From Bradyrhizobium zhanjiangense (lineage in GTDB: Bacteria; Pseudomonadota; Alphaproteobacteria; Rhizobiales; Xanthobacteraceae), in contig NZ_CP022221.1 in assembly GCF_004114935.1 (NCBI RefSeq), positions 4,051,001 to 4,115,000 of the forward strand: 64,000 nt of DNA, written 5' to 3'. The notes beneath the pieces are model-generated. The model ran no database searches, was not told the origin of the DNA, and was given only the letters and a program-made list of their open reading frames with translations. A program made the translations under genes and the position numbers. Of this stretch, positions 52,981 through 61,008 are shown piece after piece (the stretch's first letter is position 1; every line of letters begins with the position of its first letter).

Positions 52981-53787
52981 ATGAAAATACAAGTTGGCTT
53001 TGAAATGACCTACGAATTCCAGCAAGTCACGCCATTGATTGCTGTCGTCGGTGTGCATTTCACCCGGGCATCCGACATCATTGTGCCGGATTACCTCATC
53101 ACTGAGCCTTCCGTGCCGATCTCGCCATACCGCGACGGCTTTGGAAACTGGTGCAGTCGGTTCGTTGCGCCACCCGGCCGCATGCGCCTTTCCGCCAACG
53201 GTACAGTGCGCGATAGCGGGCTGCCTGACGTGATCATGCCTTCCGCCACGCAGTGCCCGGTGCAGGATCTGCCGCCTGATACCATCGTTTATCTGCTTGG
53301 CAGCCGCTACTGCGAAACCGATCGGCTTTCCGACATTGCATGGAAGCTGTTCGAGAAAGTGGCGCCGGGTTGGCCGCGGGTCCAGGCGATCTGCGATTTC
53401 GTGCATAATCACATCGCGTTTGGCTACGAGCACGCGCGGGCCACCATAACAGCTTGGGACGTATTCAACGAAGGCAAGGGCGTCTGCCGCGACTATGCGC
53501 ATCTTGCCATTGCATTCTGCCGTTGCATGAACATTCCAGCCCGCTATTGCACCGGCTATCTCGGCGACATCGGCATCCCGCCGCCCCACGCTCCCGGGGA
53601 CTTTGCAGGCTGGTTCGAAGCCTATCTTGGCGGCTGCTGGTACACATTCGATGCACGCAACAACACTCCGCGAATCGGCCGCGTCCTGATTGCGCAAGGC
53701 CGCGATGCGGCGGATGTTCCGATCGTCCAAACTTTCGGACCCAACAAGCTCCTCAGCTTCAAGGTGTGGACTGATGAACTTGTCTAA
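52981..53787 (+). CDS. Transglutaminase-like cysteine protein
   Basis: 268 residues. N-terminal beta domain, then the transglutaminase core: WDVFNEGKGVCRDYAHLAIA with the nucleophile Cys169, and YTFDARNNTPRIGR with Asp224. The middle catalytic His, usually in an (F)HAW(F)E motif, is not there: the motif reads DFAGWFEAYL. So either the family uses another base or this copy is inactive. No signal peptide. The gene stands alone. Confidence 0.8.
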   Translation: MKIQVGFEMTYEFQQVTPLIAVVGVHFTRASDIIVPDYLITEPSVPISPYRDGFGNWCSRFVAPPGRMRLSANGTVRDSGLPDVIMPSATQCPVQDLPPDTIVYLLGSRYCETDRLSDIAWKLFEKVAPGWPRVQAICDFVHNHIAFGYEHARATITAWDVFNEGKGVCRDYAHLAIAFCRCMNIPARYCTGYLGDIGIPPPHAPGDFAGWFEAYLGGCWYTFDARNNTPRIGRVLIAQGRDAADVPIVQTFGPNKLLSFKVWTDELV

Positions 53788-53865
53788 CGCGCTCACCCCT
53801 GGGCGATTGGGTACCAGGCGGAGATTGATCTCGCTAATTGGTTAGAAGGCTGCTACACGGTTCGC

Positions 53866-53919
53866 ATCACCGCGCGCTACGTGGCTGTTATCGGTGACTG
53901 AGAGCGTTGTGCTCCCGCC
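53866..53919 (+). promoter_or_regulatory. Recurrent leader element, copy 2
   Basis: ATCACCG (53866), TATCGGTGACTGAG, then GTGCTCCCGCC (to 53919), 23 nt before the 33-residue gene. Confidence 0.6.
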
Positions 53920-53942
53920 TCAACCCAAGAGAAGGCGGTCAG

Positions 53943-54044
53943 ATGTCAAATTCCGACAAATTCGACATTCGTGAGTGGCTCGTACCACCTTTGTTGGTAC
54001 CGGTCTTCCTCGTACTGCTGGTTGCGGTGACGGACCTTTTATAG
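53943..54044 (+). CDS. 33-residue membrane microprotein
   Basis: MSNSDKFDIREWLVPPLLVP, then VFLVLLVAVTDLL. Ribosome-binding site AAGGCGG. Same pattern as the 32-residue protein at 40623-40721 (EW-x-VPP, one helix), so the two are paralogues. Confidence 0.6.
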   Translation: MSNSDKFDIREWLVPPLLVPVFLVLLVAVTDLL

Positions 54045-54123
54045 CGGTAAGTCCGTCAATCTCCATGTGTCAGACCTGCAAACCGGGGCGTTGAGCCAGT
54101 TCAAGGCAAACAGGAGACCCAAA

Positions 54124-54318
54124 ATGGCAAACACGGCAATCATCAGGGATGCCTACGGGGTTCCGGCAATCTTCGTTGGTTCGAAGACTGGCCGGGACGA
54201 TGCGCCCTTTGTTTTCGTGAGGGTCGGAGGTGAGGAGCGCCGGATGCGGTGGTCCGAATGGGATGCTCTTCCGGCCTGGACCGGCGAGAGTCCCACCTGG
54301 GCGAGTAAAACCAAATAG
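54124..54318 (+). CDS. Small hypothetical protein
   Basis: 64 residues (MANTAIIRDAYGVPAIFVGS...), beta-rich with FVFVRVGGEERRMRWSEWDA. AGGAGACCC lies before the ATG. Typical short rhizobial protein. Confidence 0.55.
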   Translation: MANTAIIRDAYGVPAIFVGSKTGRDDAPFVFVRVGGEERRMRWSEWDALPAWTGESPTWASKTK

Positions 54319-54334
54319 CTATGGAGTGCTCAGC

Positions 54335-54607
54335 ATGAGGATGGTTCGAACAGGCATATTGACCGCGGCGCTTTTGCTGACATCCGCACTGGGCACATTC
54401 ACGCCAGCGGCTGTTGCCGCGGAGCCGAACTGCCGTGCGGTCGAAAGCACCAGCGCCCGCCTTTCCTGTTACGATGCGGCATTTCCTCCAAAAGCCAGGA
54501 AGCCCAACGAAGCCGGCGTCGACTCGTCGTCAGGCTACAAGGATCCATTTCTTGCGGAAGAAGCCCGAACCGCCGCGAAGCTAAAGAATATCTGCCGCGG
54601 TTGCTGA
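54335..54607 (+). CDS. Small exported protein with SARLSCYD motif
   Basis: 90 residues with a signal peptide (MRMVRTGILTAALLLTSALG...), then EPNCRAVESTSARLSCYDAA. The C-x-n-RLxCYD motif occurs in periplasmic proteins of several families, including VasI-like ones. Two further Cys at the end (ICRGC). Role unknown. Confidence 0.6.
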   Translation: MRMVRTGILTAALLLTSALGTFTPAAVAAEPNCRAVESTSARLSCYDAAFPPKARKPNEAGVDSSSGYKDPFLAEEARTAAKLKNICRGC

Positions 54608-54650
54608 GTTTCGCTTCCGAACATGCGCGCCAATTAAGAGAGCCCGTAAG

Positions 54651-54857
54651 ATGACGTACGATGCTAAAGATCGCCGAGTGGGCCGCCAACGAAAGCGTGC
54701 TCTTCATCTGGCGGGCAGGGTTTTGGATGGGAGGGCAGACCGCTCTGCGAGTTCTAAGGACCAATCGGCCAGAAGGCAGCACCTGCTTGACGGGCCAGCA
54801 GAATTCAAAGCGGTCCGCGTCGATCGTTCGAGGAAGACCTCAAACGATGCTGAGTGA
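54651..54857 (+). CDS. Degenerate PilZ-like protein
   Basis: 68 residues. DRRVGRQRKRALHLAGRVLD and a KDQSARRQHLLDGPAE stretch recall the RxxxR and D-x-S-x-x-G motifs of PilZ domains, which bind cyclic di-GMP. The glycine and the C-terminal half are missing, so binding is unlikely. Confidence 0.35.
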   Translation: MTYDAKDRRVGRQRKRALHLAGRVLDGRADRSASSKDQSARRQHLLDGPAEFKAVRVDRSRKTSNDAE

Positions 54858-54908
54858 TCGAGGTTTGTCACCGCGTATGGTCGCTTCGGCCCAGAGTCAT
54901 GATGACGC

Positions 54909-55088
54909 ATGGAACATCAGGGTATTAAATACACGGTGGTCCAAACGATCAAGCCGCCCGGCTGGAAATGGTCGTTTGAGCGAGACGGTCGGTCAACCCG
55001 AACCGGAATTGCCTTCAATCGAGCGGAGGCTGTCAGCGCAGCTGAACGAGCGATCAGCCGATCGCTCAGAGATCAGCAACGCCAATAG
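54909..55088 (+). CDS. 59-residue small protein
   Basis: MEHQGIKYTVVQTIKPPGWK ... RTGIAFNRAEAVSAAERAIS. Compact beta-beta-beta-alpha pattern as in short rhizobial proteins with TRTG-x-A. Intact, good composition. Function unknown. Confidence 0.6.
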   Translation: MEHQGIKYTVVQTIKPPGWKWSFERDGRSTRTGIAFNRAEAVSAAERAISRSLRDQQRQ

Positions 55089-55424
55089 AAGCGCTCGGTT
55101 TGCAGCTCCTGCTTCAATTTGAATTTGGTCTCTGTCCTCGGCACGTTGCCTCTCGACGCCGGCGTCGCAAAGCGCAAGTGCGGATCACAAGAGCTCGGCG
55201 TCACGGCGGAGAATTGCAGGGAGTTGCTCCCGGCCTGTACCGCATTACGGACCATCGATTAACTCCCAGCAATTCGCAAATAGTTCCTGCCAGGACCGAA
55301 CAAAGCGCTCGCTATTCGGCAGATAAAGGCGCACTGTCTCACTACCATCGAGCGGCCCTTAGCATCTATCGGTGGTGTGAACGCAAGTTGCGCTCCCGCT
55401 CAACCCCGCAGCGGAGCGTCAAAC
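55089..55424. other. 336 bp with leader element copy 3
   Basis: No gene supported. The element at 55368-55400 (CTATCGGTGGTG ... TGCGCTCCCGCT) is the most divergent copy, 24 nt before the 66-residue gene. Confidence 0.5.
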
Positions 55425-55625
55425 ATGCCGGCTCAACGGTCCCCAGGACAATCCTTGACATTCGAATACCGCCTCGCGCAAGAGGCGATCAATCTCCGCC
55501 TACAGGCCAAGGGGATGCCCGTTGGCGTCCGCCGCACGGAGCTTCTGCGAAAAGCCCGGCAGATCGATGTTGCCGGGGAGCTCAACAAGTGGCTGACCTC
55601 GCCGGGACTACAGCCGCCATCTTGA
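55425..55625 (+). CDS. 66-residue protein, family with 57495-57695
   Basis: MPAQRSPGQSLTFEYRLAQE ... RRTELLRKARQIDVAGELNK, ending WLTSPGLQPPS. Same length as, and clearly related to, the minus-strand protein at 57495: RAELLR(K/R)ARQ and W-L-x-SPGLQPP. Confidence 0.6.
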   Translation: MPAQRSPGQSLTFEYRLAQEAINLRLQAKGMPVGVRRTELLRKARQIDVAGELNKWLTSPGLQPPS

Positions 55626-55872
55626 ATTTTGGCCTCACCGACGTGATGAACTTCAGCACTCCACGTGGAGACTAACCTTTATCGGGATTTTACTCTCACC
55701 CTCCCGGGGCTGGTAAGCCGCCGCCTGCGCTCTATTTAAGCGGGCGGCGTTTTTGCTCGAGATGGTATTGGATGTGACTTCTAGCGGCTGATCGTGATTT
55801 CCATGTGGCTTTCTAGGAACGCCGCTGGGAGAACGGCTTTAAGCTTAATCACCTTTTCGGATCATGGGCTAC

Positions 55873-55903
55873 TATCGGTGACTGAGAGCTGGTCGCTCCC
55901 GCC
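55873..55903 (+). promoter_or_regulatory. Recurrent leader element, copy 4
   Basis: TATCGGTGACTGAGAGC, then CGCTCCCGCC; ends 13 nt before ATG 55917. Confidence 0.6.
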
Positions 55904-55916
55904 TTCAAGCCGCGGG

Positions 55917-56069
55917 ATGCACATGTGCAACAAGTGCGACCAGATAGACAACGAGATTGAACAGCTCCGCGGGTTGATAGCACCGGGAATGGACGCGCTT
56001 AGCCTGGCGTTGATCCGATGCGCCATCGATAAGGCCGCCTTTAAGTGCCACGGGAGCGCGCACAGCTAA
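55917..56069 (+). CDS. 50-residue protein with a CxxC start
   Basis: MHMCNKCDQIDNEIEQLRGL ... CAIDKAAFKCHGSAHS. CNKC near the start and a later Cys-His could bind zinc. ATG 55923 is an alternative start. Downstream of leader copy 4. Confidence 0.5.
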   Translation: MHMCNKCDQIDNEIEQLRGLIAPGMDALSLALIRCAIDKAAFKCHGSAHS

Positions 56070-56455
56070 GTGTGCCCTGCCAAAGATTGGCATCCTTCCG
56101 GCTGGCGCTCTTCGCACGTTCGGGCCTTGCACCCCCGGTGTCTACCAATATGAGGTGACGGTTAAGTCGGCCTGCCGGCGAAGTACTGGGAAGGGCGCGG
56201 CAATTGCGTTCGTTCCCGGACGATAACGATTCCAAAGCGCCGCCGAACTAGCGACCCTGAAAGGACGATTGGCCGTGACTGGCCTTAGCTCAGAGCACCG
56301 CGACGGGGAGGTGAGCCGAACCAGGTCATGCAAGCTGCCGAGAGCGGCCTTTGTCCCATTGCGGATCCAGCGCGCTGCTAAAGTCCCGGCGCTGGCCTAT
56401 TTCCGACCACGATGTTTTTCAATCCAGCGGCGGCTTTTTTGTCGTATGGTGGCGG
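56070..56455. other. 386 bp without a confident gene
   Basis: Long frames exist on both strands but are shadows without motifs. Confidence 0.4.
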
Positions 56456-56671
56456 ATGGACCGTGCCATGCTTCAAAAACACCTAGCGATAGCGGAGCGC
56501 CACATCGCCCAGGGCGTGAAGCTTCTTGCAAAACAGGAAGCGCTGATCGCCGAACTGGCCCGGCACAACCACGACACCGAGGGCGCAAGGGCCGTGCTGG
56601 CGACAATGAGGGAAACCCAGACCCTGCACATCGACGACCGGGATCGCATTTCGAGGGCATTGGAACAGTAG
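56456..56671 (+). CDS. 71-residue helical protein
   Basis: MDRAMLQKHLAIAERHIAQG ... LIAELARHNHDTEGARAVLA, then helix to the end. Amphipathic helices without Cys, intact. I recall similar proteins as frequent in Bradyrhizobium. Function unknown. Confidence 0.6.
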   Translation: MDRAMLQKHLAIAERHIAQGVKLLAKQEALIAELARHNHDTEGARAVLATMRETQTLHIDDRDRISRALEQ

Positions 56672-56721
56672 GCCCTTGATTAGGTCAAAGGCCACTAGCC
56701 TCTCGGGTCAAAGCTTCAGGC

Positions 56722-56804
56722 ATGGATGAGCCCATGCCAGAGAAACGTCCAGACCCCAAGCCGACGCGTTTGGAAGAGGCTCGACGTATCCTCGAGGAGT
56801 ACGC
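56722..56804 (+). pseudogene. 5' fragment of a small helical-protein gene
   Basis: MDEPMPEKRPDPKPTRLEEA, RRILEEYA, then the frame enters antisense ligase DNA. In similar small proteins the helix continues (about DLREIIKKLR). The break at about 56804 is a recombination junction with the ligase fragment. Confidence 0.5.
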
Positions 56805-57171
56805 GGTTATCGAAGGCGGAGAGCTGCACCTCATGGTCGTGTTGACGGCTGTGCAGCGCATTGAAGTCGCTGATGCCGTCCACGCCGAGGATCACGGCCT
56901 CGCCATCGATCACAAAGCGCTTCTGCCGGTTCTTCAGCGCGGCCTCAGCAATCTAGGGATAGCGCTTGGTCCAGTTGGTGCCGTTGCGCGAGAGGAGGCG
57001 CACGCGCTCGTTCTCCCGGATGACAAGCATCCGGTAGCCGTCGTGCTTTACTTCATGAATCCAGTCCGGCCCGTCGGGGACCTGCTTGGCGGCGACGGCC
57101 AGGCAGAGGTCGTACCCCATACGCATGGGCCGAAGATAAGTTTTCCCGCGGCGTTTACGAGTCAGGAACAA
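56805..57171 (-). pseudogene. Fragment of an ATP-dependent DNA ligase
   Basis: From 57171 on the minus strand: VPDGPDWIHEVKHDGYRMLV with the adenylated Lys in KHDGYR, VRLLSRNGTNW, then TAG at 56955-56953 where homologues have Trp, then in frame KRFVIDGEAVILGVDGISDF and HEVQLSAFD. The nucleotidyltransferase domain is cut after AFD. It belongs to the LigD-type ligases that work with Ku. Confidence 0.78.
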
Positions 57172-57183
57172 GTGGCAATCTAG

Positions 57184-57494
57184 CGAATTTCTTCCTTGCT
57201 CCGGCGTCCCCCAACCCCCCCCGAAACCGGAGCGCAGCCAACGGCCTCAGCTGCCGACCAGTTGAGGCCGCCCTTTTGAGTTACCGTACCAAGCTTTGCC
57301 ACCTCCCTCGTGGGTCAGCGTTTCCTACTTTTCCCGCTTACATGCCGGCGCTCTAAGCGGCGGGGAGGTGCAAATGCCAAACGGCTGCCATCATCACAAT
57401 AGAAGCCTTGAATACGGTGCTCCGGCAATAACCCTTCTGTCCTTCTGAGCACCCGTAATTTCCTCAGCATCAGAGGCCGCCTCAGTTGGCGGCC
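57184..57494. other. 311 bp without a confident gene
   Basis: Only a 24-codon frame (57374; MPNGCHHHNRSLEYG) with a GGGAGG before it. Not called. Confidence 0.35.
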
Positions 57495-57695
57495 TTACTT
57501 TGGCGGCTGCAAGCCGGGAGACTTGAGCCATTCGCTCATATGCGCGCCAGTCTCGTACTGGCGGGCTCTCCGCAACAGGTGCTCACGTTCGATGCTGTGA
57601 GGAAGAGCCTTGGCCTTCTCCCGCAGCCGTTCGGCTTCCTGGCCTAGGCGTTCTTCTAGAGTTTTGGTCTGCTTGATGCGGCGGCGCACTGTCAT
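57495..57695 (-). CDS. 66-residue protein, family with 55425-55625
   Basis: MTVRRRIKQTKTLEERLGQE ... HLLRRARQYETGAHMSEWLK, ending SPGLQPPK. Helical. Paralogue of 55425-55625. Leader element copy 5 lies upstream at 57719-57765. Confidence 0.6.
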   Translation of the reverse strand: MTVRRRIKQTKTLEERLGQEAERLREKAKALPHSIEREHLLRRARQYETGAHMSEWLKSPGLQPPK

Positions 57696-57718
57696 GGCGC
57701 TATTCCCTGTTCAGTAGG

Positions 57719-57765
57719 GCGCGAGCGCTGTGATGGGCGTTCTCATCACCGACGCGCGGTGATAG
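57719..57765 (-). promoter_or_regulatory. Recurrent leader element, copy 5
   Basis: On the minus strand TATCACCGCGCGTCGGTGAT, then GAGAACG and CGCTCGCGCCC, ending 24 nt before the ATG at 57695. More divergent in its second half. Confidence 0.45.
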
Positions 57766-57940
57766 CGCTTTAACGTTCCTGTAAGGGAACGGTTGCTGGG
57801 GTTCCAACCGAAGCCGCGGCGTACTGGATGCCCCGGTCAAGCCAGGTAGTTAGGACAAGAATTCAACTTAGCACACTAGCGGGATAGTACCTGACGGCGC
57901 GTCAGAATATTGAAACGAGAACAAAGGGGCCCAGCGCGAA

Positions 57941-58143
57941 CTAGGGCAGGCCGCCCGACGGCGGCCCCTCTTCGGGCTCCAACGTCTCGATTTTGGTCGC
58001 GCCTTCCCAGAGCTCTCTACAGGATGCCCGTCGACAAGCTGCTTGGCTCTTTCCCTTGCGGCTGCCTCGTCGCGCATATCGAGGTCAATCCGCAGTTCTA
58101 TGTGTCCATCGGCACCGATTATGTAAGCTCGATATACGCCCAT
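57941..58143 (-). pseudogene. Small orphan gene with 2-bp insertion
   Basis: MGVYRAYIIGADGHIELRID ... RERAKQLVDGHPVE, then an extra AG (GTAGAGAGCTC) breaks the frame; the restored reading LWEGATKIETLEPEEGP stops at TAG 57941. Similar short rhizobial proteins read ...VELWD...KI. Confidence 0.6.
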
Positions 58144-58219
58144 GATCTTGCTCCAAAACAGCCGTTCCGAAGCCGGAACCATCTTAGAGCCGATCCAGAT
58201 TCGCGTTACCATGGGATAT

Positions 58220-58384
58220 TCACTTCGGGGACTGGGACCGCGACCTTTGAGCTTTCTCCGCCATCGCCAACCACTCTTCCCTCAGCTTTAGCCAAGCCTC
58301 TCTGTCGACCGGGCTTGTGGCCTTCTCTGCCTCCTTGAGGCAGTCCTTCGCCAGGCGGAAGTATCTCGCGGCGTCATCGCTCAT
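58220..58384 (-). CDS. 54-residue helical protein
   Basis: MSDDAARYFRLAKDCLKEAE ... EAWLKLREEWLAMAEKAQRS. One of the commonest types of short helical proteins that I associate with Bradyrhizobium. Function unknown. Confidence 0.65.
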   Translation of the reverse strand: MSDDAARYFRLAKDCLKEAEKATSPVDREAWLKLREEWLAMAEKAQRSRSQSPK

Positions 58385-58394
58385 CGCCGAATAA

Positions 58395-59040
58395 TCTGCC
58401 CGCTTAAGAAAGATGCCATCCAAACGAAAGCCGCAGGCGCCGATCTGGCACGACCCTTGCGGCGGTGCCACGACGTTCCGCACGATCGGCGGGACTCCCG
58501 AATGTCGTCATCGTCCTCGGTTTCTGTAGCCTTCAGGCCCACCACCATTGGCAGTGCGTCCCCGAGACGTTTCCGATAGGTTTCATAGGCTGCTTTGAGA
58601 GCGGCGCGAAGGGCGCTGCCGATCCGCTTCTTGCTCGTCTCCTTCAGCTTTGAGGGCAGATCTCCCCTCCATGTCCGTAGATCATTTTCCGTTAGCGCAC
58701 GCAGCGGCACGCTGGCCAGTGGTGCTGGCGGGACGTCCTCGCGTTTCGGTCCAGCTTTTCGCCCGATAACATAGCGCGAAAGGCGGTTGTCCACGTCCGA
58801 TCGCACCATGCGCCCGGCGCGTCTGCTATGACGGGCATTGAGTGCTGCAATGTAGGACTCGACGGCCGATTGCACAGTAAGTAGCGGTCCATCTGCTTTA
58901 ACTTTAGCTTCTGCGCGCTCTGCCTCAACCTGCGCTCGCGCGACGCGAATGGCGGCATTGTAGTCCAGCGTCCCGGTTGCAATCGCATCGTCCGCGGTGC
59001 CGATCGGCGCCTGGCGGTAACCAGCCCCATTCCGCCAGCG
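58395..59040 (-). pseudogene. Phage-type tyrosine integrase fragment
   Basis: Continuous frame: APIGTADDAIATGTLDYNAA, VQSAVESYIAALNARHSRRA, VPLRALTENDLRTWRGDLPS, ALRAALKAAYETYRKRLGDA, and VVGLKATETEDDDDIRE, where the catalytic domain should begin but does not. Only the arm-binding and core-binding regions remain. It could be the lost integrase of the island. Confidence 0.75.
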
Positions 59041-59072
59041 TGCCGGCCAGGTGGCCCTCTCTAGGCGGTCGC

Positions 59073-59138
59073 ATGCGGGAGAACGTCCTTATCCCGGCAC
59101 TCATCGTCGTGCTGCTGATTACTTCGTCGGCGTTATGA
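59073..59138 (+). CDS. Possible 21-residue membrane microprotein
   Basis: MRENVLIPALIVVLLITSSA-L. Nearly all hydrophobic after residue 5. GGTGGCCCTCT upstream is not a strong ribosome-binding site. Tentative. Confidence 0.25.
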   Translation: MRENVLIPALIVVLLITSSAL

Positions 59139-59411
59139 CCACCTTGGTAACAGCAGGATCACGAGCAGCGCCAACGTGAAATCCAAGGCGAGGGCGAACC
59201 CCAGATGGTCAGCCACGATCAAGAAAGCTCTGCTGGCCGTCGTTACCGGCCGCCCCCTGCGATTGGCATCTGGGCTGCCGTCTACGGGTTCTAAGTAGGG
59301 CGCGTAGGCCAGATATTCGGCGCGGCGTTTTTGTGTAATGATCCCTCGGGTTCCATAGCCGATGGCGAAACCCAATCCCAGCGCTGCGAACAGAATTGCT
59401 AATCCGAGCAT
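59133..59411 (-). CDS. Small membrane protein
   Basis: 92 residues from ATG 59411 (MLGLAILFAALGLGFAIGYG). Two transmembrane helices, residues 2-20 and about 68-88 (FALALDFTLALLVILLLP), with a loop rich in Arg and Tyr. Unknown function. Confidence 0.5.
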   Translation of the reverse strand: MLGLAILFAALGLGFAIGYGTRGIITQKRRAEYLAYAPYLEPVDGSPDANRRGRPVTTASRAFLIVADHLGFALALDFTLALLVILLLPRWS

Positions 59412-59662
59412 CTGATCATCCCTTGGGTAGGTCTTCCAGCCTGGCCCGAGCACGGTCGGAATAAGTAGGACGATCGGCCGTGGTTCCTAATGGGGACGCG
59501 CGCCTCGTGCGGCGGCTCGTCGAATACGAGCTAGCGGCCCCGCGCGCAAAGTCATCGAGATAAGATACCAGCGGCGTCACCGACGCGGTCGCGATCGGAT
59601 CGGCTTTCCGTTATTGGACGTGCCGCGTCGCCCGCAAAGAATACTGTGCCGCCTCCTCGCAA

Positions 59663-59926
59663 TCACCAATTCATATTCGAGCGCACCACCGCCAACGTAA
59701 TCGGCGCGGTGCCGAGCTCCCGCATCGCAGCGCGCATTTCGGCAGCGCTGCGGACGTCGTGCTCTTCCCGTCGTAGATCTGCGCCTTTCTCGCGCTGCGG
59801 ATTTGGCATGTGAAGCACCGCGCCCGAACTGAGCGCGAGGCCGAGGACCGGCTGCACGATTCCGATCAAGTCGGCGCCAGGACCGAAGGGAATGAAGGAG
59901 ATGAACATGAAAGGGATGAAGGGCAC
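59663..59926 (-). CDS. Small hypothetical protein
   Basis: 87 residues (MPFIPFMFISFIPFGPGADL...). Hydrophobic, Phe/Pro-rich start, then VRSAAEMRAAMRELGTAPIT. No recognised domain; moderate support. Confidence 0.4.
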   Translation of the reverse strand: MPFIPFMFISFIPFGPGADLIGIVQPVLGLALSSGAVLHMPNPQREKGADLRREEHDVRSAAEMRAAMRELGTAPITLAVVRSNMNW

Positions 59927-59949
59927 GTAGCTAACTCAAATCGCATCGA

Positions 59950-60198
59950 TCAACAGGATCCTTCTCGGATCAGCGGATCGTCGGCGGCCGTGCATGTGGC
60001 CGCAGCGCGAGCCGCCGCTACCGCCATCCAATCCCGCAGCAGGCCTCTGTCCTCCTTCGAAAAAGACGCGCGCCGCTTGAGGTCGGCCAGGGTGTCGTCG
60101 GGATGGCATCGCTCGAAATCCTCGCGGATCAGCGACTCGAGGTAGGTCCGGTCCCAGGCGCCGGCTGAATCGAGATGCTGGTGTGGGTCGGTCCTCAT
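59950..60198 (-). CDS. 82-residue protein
   Basis: MRTDPHQHLDSAGAWDRTYL ... HPDDTLADLKRRASFSKEDR, RGLLRDWMAVAA. Helical; pattern known to me from short Bradyrhizobium proteins. Intact. Confidence 0.6.
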   Translation of the reverse strand: MRTDPHQHLDSAGAWDRTYLESLIREDFERCHPDDTLADLKRRASFSKEDRGLLRDWMAVAAARAAATCTAADDPLIREGSC

Positions 60199-60539
60199 GG
60201 TGCACGCGGTCGAGAGCGGTCCCGATGCGGCACAACGGCAAGAGCGATTGTTGGTTCACGCATGTACCTGCCGGGTCGACGAGGACCGCCTCGAGACCGC
60301 CTCCGAGCGGGAACCCGCAAATGTCCAGGCCGTTCGAATCACAGGGGCTGGCCTTGAAGGAGCCGTCGCGATGATTGCCCGTGCTGTGGCGCCTGGCCCA
60401 TGGCCGCGAACCTGCAGCGGACGTCATCCGCGCAGCCGGTTGTCCGGTTCAGGTGTCCAAGCTGCCACGGTGACGAGGCGGGCCGGCTGCGGCGCCCATT
60501 CGTGCAGCACGACCCGCCGCGGAGTCTGGATGCGGCCTG
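60199..60539. other. 341 bp without a confident gene
   Basis: Frames on both strands are open because of high GC. No start with a ribosome-binding site and motif. Confidence 0.4.
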
Positions 60540-60775
60540 ATGAAGATCCGGTCCCATTCCGAAAGCCACATCGTCGAACTCGAAGACGGATCGCAATGGC
60601 TGGTGTTTCCAGGCGATCTGGATCTCACGCTCGCCTGGAAGCCCGAGACTGATCTGACGGGGACGATGACGTGGCCTCGCACGCGCCGGTCGGCGGCGGC
60701 GTGAAGGTCCGCGTCATACCGGCCGGCGAAAGCCGGCCTGTGCGCGAGGTCAAGGACGCGCTGAAGCAAGGTTGA
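60540..60775 (+). pseudogene. Small protein gene, frameshifted
   Basis: MKIRSHSESHIVELEDGSQW, LVFPGDLDLTLAWKPETDL, then a frame change near 60663; one base over DDVASHAPVGGGVKVRVIPA and ESRPVREVKDALKQG to TGA 60775. The length is one base short of an intact 78-residue gene: a G missing from the GGGG run explains it. Confidence 0.7.
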
Positions 60776-61008
60776 TCGCGGGAACCCGGTCCGATGTGAT
60801 TGCGGTCTCGCACCTCGCTCTTGAGGCCGCCCTCTCCGTAGACTCACGGAATCCAAAACGCGCCGCCGACGGGCTATCTATCCCGCAGCACCGGGGCTGG
60901 CGTATTTCATCCGTGCTCATATTTTTGCCGGTGGGCCGCAGGCTGTCAGTCTGCGGCCATTTTGCATCCGGACCTTCGAAACACGGCCACGGGCCGCCGC
61001 CTGGATCA

